The notes under the pieces are model-generated. The model made no database searches. It had not been told where the DNA came from and was given only the letters and a program-made list of their open reading frames with translations. Both the position numbers and the translations under genes were made by a program. A stretch of DNA of 19,780 nucleotides from Bordetella parapertussis (GTDB lineage: Bacteria > Pseudomonadota > Gammaproteobacteria > Burkholderiales > Burkholderiaceae_C): positions 1-19,780 of the forward strand of contig CAMDKD010000049.1 of NCBI GenBank assembly GCA_945901125.1, read 5' to 3'. Every line of letters begins with the position of its first letter. Positions within the stretch are counted from its first letter, which is position 1. Positions 7,493 through 15,200 of this stretch are shown piece by piece.

Positions 7493-8766
7493 TGGGTCAA
7501 GTTAAATTGAAAAATGTAAACAAACGCACCAGCGAAATAGCCCACCAAAGCCAAAGCGCTGATGTTCTTGACGTACCAAAAAAAGTTGATTTTTTCTAGA
7601 CCCATGGCGGCCACGCCTGCGGCCGATCCGATCACCAAGATCGAGCCGCCCGTGCCTGCACAAAACGCCAAAAATTCCCACAGGAAACTGTCGGTGGGGT
7701 ACTTGGCCAAGTCGTACATGCCCATTGCTGCCGCCACCAGTGGGACGTTGTCTACCACCGCACTGGCCAGACCAATCAAAATCACGATCACATCTTGTCG
7801 GCCAACCACGGTATCGAGCCAATTGGCCAAAGAGGTCAGCACATGGGAATGCTCGAGGGTTGCCACGGCGAGCAAAATGCCAATGAAGAATGTCAGAGAG
7901 CCCATATCGATGCGAGACAAAGAACTGGCCAATGTCAAATGCTGTTTTTCTTCGGGTGCTTTGTTGCGGTGAATGAGATCACCAACCAACCACAGCAATC
8001 CCAAGCCCAACAGTATGGCCAGGTAAGGCGGCAAGCCGATCAATGTTTTGAATACAGGCACGGCAATCAAGGAGCCCAGACCCAAAAAGAACATCAGCTT
8101 GGCATGCGGATACAGATCGCTTTGGGCTTGCAAATGGTCATGCGGGGACTCGACCAATGCATGGCGCATCTTCCAAGAGAAAAACAGCATAGGCACCAAG
8201 GCCGCAATCGCTGAAGGCAAAAACAAACTCTGCATGATGACCATAGCGGTGATCTGCCCGCCTATCCACAACATGGTGGTGGTCACGTCACCAATCGGGG
8301 ACCAGGCCCCGCCTGCATTGGCAGCAATAATGATGACTCCGGCAAACACCAGCCTGTCTTCGCGATTTGACAGCAATTTCTTCATCAACGACACCATCAC
8401 AATGGCAGTCGTCAGGTTGTCCAAGACCGAACTGAGAAAAAAAGTGAGGGTACCCACCAACCACATCAGTGTGGATAAGCGCTTGGTGCGAATCCGCGAG
8501 GTGATGATTTCAAACCCGCCGTGGGCGTCGACCACTTCCACAATCGTCATGGCACCCATCAGGAAAAAAATAATTTGGGCCGTGGTCACCAATGATTCAT
8601 TCAAATGCTCGGTGACCAAAGGCATATTGCCCACGCCAAAGGCATAAATGGCCCACAACACAACCGCACCAATCAGCGCAGGGGCAGACTTATTGACCCC
8701 TGTTTGATGCTCCAGGGTGATGGCAGCATAGGTGACAAAAAAAACTGCGATTAAAAGAATTTCCAT
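7489..8766 (-). CDS. nhaD: NhaD-type Na+/H+ antiporter
   Basis: A 425-residue inner-membrane protein of the ion-transporter superfamily, with about 12-13 hydrophobic segments. It matches the NhaD subfamily: FLMGAMTIVEVVDAHGGFE near residues 69-87, the loop-helix SSVLDNLTTAIVMVSL with the buried Asp-Asn, AANAGGAWSPIGDVTTTMLW, and later ASAVVDNVPLVAAAMGM with a second Asp-Asn-x-Pro element. NhaD proteins export Na+ (or Li+) in exchange for protons at alkaline pH. AGGAAA lies about 7 nt before the ATG. It sits 26 bp after pncB and overlaps the next gene by ATGA. The specific ion is inferred from the family only. Confidence 0.9.
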   Translation of the reverse strand: MEILLIAVFFVTYAAITLEHQTGVNKSAPALIGAVVLWAIYAFGVGNMPLVTEHLNESLVTTAQIIFFLMGAMTIVEVVDAHGGFEIITSRIRTKRLSTLMWLVGTLTFFLSSVLDNLTTAIVMVSLMKKLLSNREDRLVFAGVIIIAANAGGAWSPIGDVTTTMLWIGGQITAMVIMQSLFLPSAIAALVPMLFFSWKMRHALVESPHDHLQAQSDLYPHAKLMFFLGLGSLIAVPVFKTLIGLPPYLAILLGLGLLWLVGDLIHRNKAPEEKQHLTLASSLSRIDMGSLTFFIGILLAVATLEHSHVLTSLANWLDTVVGRQDVIVILIGLASAVVDNVPLVAAAMGMYDLAKYPTDSFLWEFLAFCAGTGGSILVIGSAAGVAAMGLEKINFFWYVKNISALALVGYFAGAFVYIFQFNLTH

Positions 8767-8792
8767 AGAAATTTCCTAACAATAAAAAGCGA

Positions 8793-9974
8793 TCAAAGTG
8801 ATTCAATCTGAAAGACTTGACGCAAATACGCCATGTAGTTGGCGTCTTCGCACATGTTCTTAGACGGTGTGTCAGACAGCTTGGCCACCGGCTGTCCATT
8901 GCATTCCACCATTTTGATGACGATTTGCAAAGGCTCATAGCCCAGGTCATTCGTCAGGTTGGTGCCTATGCCGAAAGCCAGTTGGCAGCGGCCGCGAAAG
9001 CGATGGTACAGCTCTATGGTGCGCGGCACAGTCAAGCCATCGCTGAATATCAGCGTCTTGGTCAATGGATCGACCCGGTTGAGTTTGTAATGATCGATCA
9101 TGCGCTCACCCCAGTTGAACGGGTCCCCGCTATCGTGCCTGGCCCCGTCAAACAATTTGCAAAAGTACATGTCGAAATCGCGCAAAAACGGCTCGATGCC
9201 GTAAACGTCGCTGAGCGCAATGCCCAGATCACCCCGGTACTCGCGCGCCCAGGTTTCAAAGCCGAACACTTGACTGTCGCGCAAACGCGGTCCCAACGCC
9301 TGACACGCTTGCAGGTATTCATGTGCCATGGTACCCAAGGGCGTCAAGCCCAGGTTTTTGGCAAACAAACAATTGCTGGTACCGGCGAAACGCCCGGCCA
9401 GCCCCGAGCCCAGGCGCGCGGTCAAGACGCGCAACACTTCTTCATGCCAGGACTTGGAAAAACGCCTGCGCGTGCCGTAGTCTGCAATCTTCAAGTCGCC
9501 CAGATCAACTGCTTGCAATTGAACAATTTTGGTGTCTAAGCGCTTGCGCCCCTCGACGTAATCCGGCACCGGTTGGGTGTGGCGGAAGTACACCTCATTG
9601 ACAATGGCCAACACTGGGATTTCAAACAATATGGTGTGCAGCCACGGGCCTTTGATCTGAATATCGATAGAGCCGTCGGGCAAGGCGCTGACGGTAATGT
9701 ATTTTTCATTCAGCCTGAACAAACCTAAAAAGTCGACGAAATCGCTTTTGATGAAACGCAATGCGCGCATCCAAGACAGTTCCTGCTCGGAGAATTTCAA
9801 CTGGCAGAGCGATTTGATTTCGCTGCGTATATCGTCCACATACGGTGCCAGCACCACGCCCGGCGTGCGGCATTTGAATTTGTAAGACACCTGCGCGCCG
9901 GGGAACTGATGCAGCACCGCTTGCATCATGGTGAATTTGTACAAATCCGTGTCCAGCAGACTGGTGATGATCAT
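8793..9974 (-). CDS. pncB: Nicotinate phosphoribosyltransferase
   Basis: A 393-residue enzyme converting nicotinate plus PRPP to nicotinate mononucleotide, with ATP coupling, in the Preiss-Handler NAD salvage route. Recognised by the N-terminus SLLDTDLYKFTMMQAV, by YGTRRRFS (166-173), FAGTSNCLFAKNLGLTPLGT (197-215), and by the histidine of GTMAHEY (His218). That histidine corresponds to the residue that is autophosphorylated in the Salmonella enzyme. The phosphate-binding segment RHDSGDPFNW and the C-terminal LSDTPSKNMCED are also present. Length is normal for the bacterial enzyme. It lies 13 bp after the nitroreductase gene and 26 bp before nhaD. Confidence 0.96.
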   Translation of the reverse strand: MIITSLLDTDLYKFTMMQAVLHQFPGAQVSYKFKCRTPGVVLAPYVDDIRSEIKSLCQLKFSEQELSWMRALRFIKSDFVDFLGLFRLNEKYITVSALPDGSIDIQIKGPWLHTILFEIPVLAIVNEVYFRHTQPVPDYVEGRKRLDTKIVQLQAVDLGDLKIADYGTRRRFSKSWHEEVLRVLTARLGSGLAGRFAGTSNCLFAKNLGLTPLGTMAHEYLQACQALGPRLRDSQVFGFETWAREYRGDLGIALSDVYGIEPFLRDFDMYFCKLFDGARHDSGDPFNWGERMIDHYKLNRVDPLTKTLIFSDGLTVPRTIELYHRFRGRCQLAFGIGTNLTNDLGYEPLQIVIKMVECNGQPVAKLSDTPSKNMCEDANYMAYLRQVFQIESL

Positions 9975-9987
9975 GGCGAGTTCCGCT

Positions 9988-10686
9988 TTAATCGAGCCAA
10001 CGAGTGAAAGCCGTCACGGGTTCACGCGGCGTGCGAAAGGTATTCACAATCTCGCTGTCGTCGGCATAGCCCAGCGCCATGCCGCAAACCAGCATTTCAT
10101 CCTCACCCGCACCAACGTGCGGCAGAACAATGCTGGCAAACCCGTTCCACGCAGCCTGCGGACAGGTGTGAAGGCCCATGCCGCGCGCGGCCAGCATCAG
10201 CGTTTGCAAAAACATGCCGTAATCCACCAGCGAGCCGCGACCCATCACTTTGTCCAGCGTGAACATCAAGCCGACAGGCGCATCAAAAAACCGGTAATTG
10301 CGCTGGTGCTGCGCGTGCATTTTGTCTTTGTCACCCTTAGTGATGCCGAGCAAACCGTAGAGGCTCCAGCCGTTTTCGCGGCGTCGGTCGATGAAAGGAC
10401 TGACCCACTTTTCCGGGTAATAGTCGTAGGGCTCGCGGTAGTCGGCGGCTTTCTCAGGATGCGCTCTGACTTCGTCGTGCGCGGCACACACTTTCTCAAC
10501 CAATGTGTCGCGGCTTTGGCCTTGCAGCACATAGACCCTCCAAGGCTGGGTGTTGGTGCCCGAGGGCGCACGCGCGGCCTGCGCCAGCAGTTCTGTCAAA
10601 AGCTCGCGCGGTACCGCTTGCTGAGTAAAGGCACGCGCTGACATGCGCGTGTCTATGGCTTGTTGAACGTTGGCGGCAATGCTCAT
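9988..10686 (-). CDS. Nitroreductase-family FMN oxidoreductase
   Basis: A 232-residue protein of the nitroreductase family: FMN-dependent, homodimeric, NAD(P)H-oxidising enzymes acting on quinones, nitro-compounds or flavins. FMN-phosphate contacts are expected at the N-terminus (RMSARAF, Arg14-Ser16-Arg18). APSGTNTQPWRVYVL (40-54) is the family signature, and GMGLHTCPQAAW is the second conserved block near residue 165. The start is set by the ATGA overlap with the thioesterase stop; the reading frame stays open upstream for another 75 codons, but that part is antisense-like sequence inside the thioesterase gene. pncB follows after 13 bp, so an NAD(P)H-linked oxidoreductase sits next to NAD salvage. 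Confidence 0.92.
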   Translation of the reverse strand: MSIAANVQQAIDTRMSARAFTQQAVPRELLTELLAQAARAPSGTNTQPWRVYVLQGQSRDTLVEKVCAAHDEVRAHPEKAADYREPYDYYPEKWVSPFIDRRRENGWSLYGLLGITKGDKDKMHAQHQRNYRFFDAPVGLMFTLDKVMGRGSLVDYGMFLQTLMLAARGMGLHTCPQAAWNGFASIVLPHVGAGEDEMLVCGMALGYADDSEIVNTFRTPREPVTAFTRWLD

Positions 10687-11129
10687 GTCAATTTTTCTAA
10701 AACGTTTAAAAGAGCGGCAGGCAGTTGTGACACAGGCCTGCGCGTGAGTTTGTCTACATAGACATGAATGAAATGACCGTGTGCAGCGCACAGCGGCGCG
10801 TCTTGCGCAAAGATACCCACCTCGTAGCGCACGCTGGAAGCACCGATGCGACCCACTTTGATGCCTGCTTGCACGGTTTGCGGAAAAGCCAGCGAGGAGA
10901 AGAAATTGCAATGCGTCTCCACCACCAGGCCTATGGTCTCGCCGTGGTGAATATCCAGCGCGCCGTTTTCAATCAAGTGGGCATTCACCACCGTGTCAAA
11001 CCACTGGTAGTAAACCACGTTGTTCACATGGCCGTAAGCGTCGTTATCCATCCAGCGGGTGGAAATGTTTCTAAAGCTTTTAAAGGCTGAGCGCTCAAGC
11101 GCTTGCGGGCGGAGGGTGTCAGATGTCAT
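10683..11129 (-). CDS. Hotdog-fold acyl-CoA thioesterase (4HBT/YbgC-like)
   Basis: A 148-residue single hotdog-domain protein. The signature RWMDNDAYGHVNNVVYYQWF (25-44) is the 4-hydroxybenzoyl-CoA thioesterase pattern, with the catalytic acid at Asp28 or Asp30 and His34/Asn36 at the start of the long helix. ETHCNFFSSLAFPQTVQAG and AAHGHFIHVYVD match the later strands. Such enzymes hydrolyse short acyl-CoA or aromatic acyl-CoA esters in the cytoplasm as tetramers. The substrate is not inferable. Both ends are ATGA overlaps, with the deacetylase-like gene upstream and the nitroreductase downstream, which fixes the start. Confidence 0.9.
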   Translation of the reverse strand: MTSDTLRPQALERSAFKSFRNISTRWMDNDAYGHVNNVVYYQWFDTVVNAHLIENGALDIHHGETIGLVVETHCNFFSSLAFPQTVQAGIKVGRIGASSVRYEVGIFAQDAPLCAAHGHFIHVYVDKLTRRPVSQLPAALLNVLEKLT

Positions 11130-12055
11130 GGCTGCTGATTTTGCCAGTGTTGACTGGCCTCTAAGGCCAGCGCGAATGTATTGATTTGCACCTGCACCGT
11201 GTCCGCCATGTCTTTGCCGTAGCCGCCGGCCATGGCCATGGCCAAAGGAATGCTTCTTTCACTTGCCCAGTCCAGCACCATGCGTTCGCGTTGTTGTAAT
11301 CCTTCAAAGCTGAGTTTTAAACGTCCGAGGCGGTCGCCCTCGTGCGGATCGGCTCCCGCCAGGTAAAAAATCAACTCAGGCTGACAACGCGCTTGCAGTT
11401 GCTGCAAACCCGTTTGCAGCTGCGCCAGGTAGTCATCGTCGCCGCAGCCGTCGGGCAATTCAATGTCTAAATCGCTGTGTTCCTTGCGGAACGGGAAATT
11501 TTTCGCGCCGTGCATGGAAAACGTGAACACCGTCGGGTCATCACGGAAGATATGCGCCGTGCCGTTGCCCTGGTGCACATCCAGGTCAATCACCGCCACT
11601 TGAAACTGTCGGCGACTGGCCCGCGCGGCTTCTGCTTGCAGCAAACGCGCCGCCACCGCCACGTCGTTGAACACACAAAAACCGCTGCCTTTGCCTGCAT
11701 ACGCATGGTGGGTGCCGCCGGCCAGATTGGCGGCCACGCCTACTTTCATGGCCGTGCGCGCAGCGTTGACCGTGGCGCCGACCGAGCGGCGCGCCCGCTC
11801 GACCATGCCCTCTGACCAGGGAAAGCCGATTTCGCGCTGGGCTGCCTCGCTCAAGCCGCCATGCGTGACTGCTTCTATGTAGTCCGGTGTGTGCACGAGT
11901 GCCAGTTCGCCGTCGCTGGCCGGTTCTGCCAATGCCAATGTCAACTGCGGCAACTCAGCCGCCAGCCGCTGGCGCAGCAACTCGTACTTGCCCATGGGGA
12001 AGCGGTGCCCTTCTGGCAATCGCTGAATGTGCGTCGCGGCAAAGTAAATGTGCAT
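11126..12055 (-). CDS. Histone deacetylase-like zinc amidohydrolase
   Basis: A 309-residue member of the arginase/deacetylase superfamily, close to the class IV (HDAC11-like) bacterial branch. Visible active-site residues are the His116-His117 pair (GGTHHAYAGKGSGF), zinc ligands Asp159 and His161 (DLDVHQGNGTA) and Asp236 (GADPHEGD), and the final GGYG with Tyr279. The N-terminal PEGHRFPMGKY element is also typical. Bacterial members deacylate small molecules such as polyamines or acetoin-related compounds, or deacetylate lysines; the substrate here is unknown. It is the first gene of the eight-gene - strand run and is divergent from the large secreted-protein gene. Its stop overlaps the thioesterase start (ATGA). 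Confidence 0.93.
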   Translation of the reverse strand: MHIYFAATHIQRLPEGHRFPMGKYELLRQRLAAELPQLTLALAEPASDGELALVHTPDYIEAVTHGGLSEAAQREIGFPWSEGMVERARRSVGATVNAARTAMKVGVAANLAGGTHHAYAGKGSGFCVFNDVAVAARLLQAEAARASRRQFQVAVIDLDVHQGNGTAHIFRDDPTVFTFSMHGAKNFPFRKEHSDLDIELPDGCGDDDYLAQLQTGLQQLQARCQPELIFYLAGADPHEGDRLGRLKLSFEGLQQRERMVLDWASERSIPLAMAMAGGYGKDMADTVQVQINTFALALEASQHWQNQQP

Positions 12056-12107
12056 CCCGGATTATTGGTGACGGCCACGACCCGCCGGCAAAGTCGCTGT
12101 GAATGGC

Positions 12108-12129
12108 TTGAAATACCAGCTGATTTCAA
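12108..12129. promoter_or_regulatory. Inverted repeat TTGAAAT-N8-ATTTCAA in the divergent intergenic region
   Basis: A perfect 7-bp inverted repeat with 8 bp between arms, placed 53 bp upstream of the deacetylase-like gene on one side and about 37 bp upstream of the predicted -35 of the secreted-protein gene on the other. The position suits an operator shared by or separating the two transcription units. The protein that binds it, if any, is unknown. Confidence 0.35.
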
Positions 12130-12165
12130 TTATCGGAAAAAATGTGCGCTATTAATGGTCTATTT

Positions 12166-12194
12166 TTGACGTTAAACAACAACATAATTATATT
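12166..12194 (+). promoter_or_regulatory. Predicted sigma70 promoter of the TpsA-TpsB fusion gene
   Basis: TTGACG (12166-12171), a 17-bp spacer and TATATT (12189-12194) give a five-of-six match at each hexamer with ideal spacing. The start would be near 12201, leaving a leader of about 83 nt that is very AT-rich. The whole 12056-12283 intergenic stretch holds no gene. Its right two thirds (about 12125-12283) is far more AT-rich than the surrounding DNA, as seen at xenogeneically silenced genes. Confidence 0.55.
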
Positions 12195-12283
12195 TAATAG
12201 TTAATTGATGAATTTATTGATTTAATTGGTATTAACATTTATTTATTGAAATTTAGTAATTATAGATTTTGCTGAATCCAAAA

Positions 12284-15200
12284 ATGAATGCTTTATCGCA
12301 CTACAAAACAAAGAAAGTCAGCCAGAACTGCTGGGTGTCGCTGTTGCTCTGCCCCGTGATGGCCCAGGCTGCGCCGCAAGGTGCGCAAGTGGTCAGCGGT
12401 CAGGCTGTTGTCAAACAGTCAAGCCAAGGCGGCCAAAGCGTCACCACCGTCACACAAACCAGCAACAAAGCGACGCTGAATTGGCAACAGTTCAATGTCG
12501 GCCCGACTGAGATTGTCAAATTTGTTCAGCCCGGCGTCTCTTCCGTGGCCATCAACCGCATCAGCGACCCCAACGGTTCGCGCATCCTCGGTCAACTCAG
12601 CGCCAACGGCCAGGTCTGGCTGATCAACCCGTCCGGCGTGTATTTCGGCCCGGGCGCGCAAGTCAATGTGGGCGGCCTGGTCGCATCCACCCTGAACCTG
12701 GCGGACAACACCAAACCCTACCAGCTCCGTGGCGCAGTGTCGGCCGGCAATAACAGCGCATCCGTCGTCAACGAAGGCAACATACGAACCGCTGAAGGCG
12801 GTTATGCCACTTTGATGGCCGGCAATGTCAGCAACCCGGGCAACATCACATCGCCGGGCGGGCACATTTTGTTATTGGGCGACAAGCAAAACGGCAGCGT
12901 GTCGCTCAGCGGCAGGCTGGACACGTCAAGCGCGGTCAGCAACAGCCCGGGTTTCATTGAAACCAGCGCGGCCCTTGTGCGCATTGCAGACACAGCGAGG
13001 GTATCGACCCGGGCGGCTGACGGCAGCAGCGGCGAGTGGCTGATAGACCCAACCAACTTCACCATCAGCAGCGGCTCGGGTGTGTCCACCAGCAGCAGCA
13101 TAGGCGCGAGCACGCTGAGCACCAGTCTGGACAGCACCAATGTGCTCATTGCCACCGACAACACCAGCGGCAGCGATTCGGGCAATATTTATGTGAACTC
13201 GGCTGTCAGCTGGAGCGCAGCCACCTTACTCACCTTGAGCGCTTACAAAGATATTTACATCAACGCGCCTATTACTTCTAGCAACAGCAGCGGCAAACTG
13301 AAACTGATGTACGGACAAGGCAGCACCAGCGGCAGTATCAGCGGCATCGCCTCAGACTATTACGTCAACGCCCCGGTCACGCTGGCGGCAGGAACTAATT
13401 TTTATACCCAGCTGGGCAGCGACACGTCTAACCTGAAAAGCTACCAAGTGATCACCAGCCTGGGCAGTTCAGGCAGCACCACTGCCAGCGATCTGCAAGG
13501 CATGAACGGGGATTTGACGGCCAACTACGCGCTAGGCGCAGACATTGATGCCAGCGGTACCACCTCCTGGTCAACCAGCACCTATGTCAAAGGCTTCACC
13601 AAAATAGGCAACAACACCACTTCTGCCGACTACTACAGCGGCACGTTTGCCGGTCTGGGCCATGTGATTTCCGACCTTTACCTGTACCGCCCGCTTGTAG
13701 GAGTGAGCGGCTTGTTTGCCGTCCTCAGTAGCGACGCGGTGCTCAGAGACACCGGTATGGTGAACATGGCCATCACCACCAACAGCAGCGGCGGCCTGGT
13801 CGGGCGCAATTACGGCAGCATCAAAAACAGTTTCACCACAGGCAGCATCACCAGCCAGGCGGGTTTTGTCGGCGGTCTGGCGGGGGATAACGGCGACACC
13901 GGCAGCATCACCAACAGCTATTCAACGGCCACAGTGACCGCAACCACAGATATTCCGTCTGGCGGCCTGGTCGGGCGCAATTACGGCAGCGTGGTCAACA
14001 GCTATGCCTCGGGTTTGGTCTCCGGCACCTCGGGCTATACCGGCGGCCTGATCGGCAATCTGATGGCGATTGGCAGCGTCACCGACAGCGTTTGGAACAC
14101 CGAAACCAGCGGGCAAAGCAGCGGCTACGGCAGCCTGTCAGTAGGTACCAGCACCGGTGTCACCGGCCTGAGTACGGCTTCTATGAAGCTGGCAGCCAAT
14201 TACAGCAACTGGGACTTCACCACGCCTTGGCTGATGTACGCAGGGTATACCGCGCCCTTGCTGCGCGCCTTTATGACTCCGCTGAGCATCAGCGCCTACG
14301 CCTCCGGCACCAAGGTTTATGACGGCACAACCACAACCACAGCAGCCAGCTACACCGACCCGGGCAGCTTAAGCAATACATTTTCAGGCAGCATCAGTTT
14401 TGCGTTGGACGGCGCCGATGTCGGCACCCATTCGGTGGTGGCCAGCGGTTTCTACTCTGACCAACTGGGTTACCAAATCAGCTATTCATTCAGCACCAAC
14501 AGCGTGACGGTGACCAGCAGCGCCAGCTCTTCCACCACCTCTGTGCCCAGCATCACCCAAACCTCCACCACATCCACCGCTTCTACTTTCACAGCAACAA
14601 CTGCCAGTGGCATCGCACCAGCAAGCGCCAGTTCCTCGAGTACAACTACTTCCGCCACCGCATCTACCGCCACTGCATCTACCGCCACTGCATCTACCGC
14701 CACTGATTCAACAGTAAGTACAACAACAGTAGCCACTGCCACCGTACTGACACCGTTTATCGAAACCAGCACCACCAGCGGCCCTGTCAATGAAACCGTC
14801 AGCAACACCAATACCGCCGTCAGTTCTGCCGCTTCAGATTCGGGCGATAACAGCAACAACATGGCGGTTGTCACCTATGCAGCGATCAGTACAGACCCGG
14901 AAGAAGAACAAACCAATGCAAGCGACACCAATGCTGAAGGCGACAACTCGACATGCGCTTCGAGCAAGCTCAACACGGCCAACACTCAGGTCTATCCCGG
15001 CTATGCCACTGCAAGCGCTGACCCGGTGACGGCACAAAAACAGTCGCACCTCACGCTGCCCTCGATCAGCGACAAGCTACCCGGCGGCAGCAGTGTCCAA
15101 AGAGAACAGGAACTGCCCGGCGGTCTGAACCACGCATGGAACGCTGAATTCAGCGTGAACAACCACGGCAGCAGCTACACCGGCGAGACGCAAACCAGTC

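Noticed and set aside
8817..9539. Long + strand frame (240 codons) opposite pncB
   Set aside because: pncB on the other strand has its full set of motifs and normal length; the opposite frame has no family features.
9988..10911. Longer nitroreductase with 75 extra N-terminal residues
   Set aside because: The extension overlaps the thioesterase gene almost entirely, is Cys/Arg-rich without domain features, and the ATGA overlap gives a better start at 10686.
14645..14719. Short tandem repeats as a possible CRISPR or satellite
   Set aside because: Copies are contiguous, 15 bp, in frame and lie within a Ser/Thr/Ala-rich coding linker; there are no spacers.
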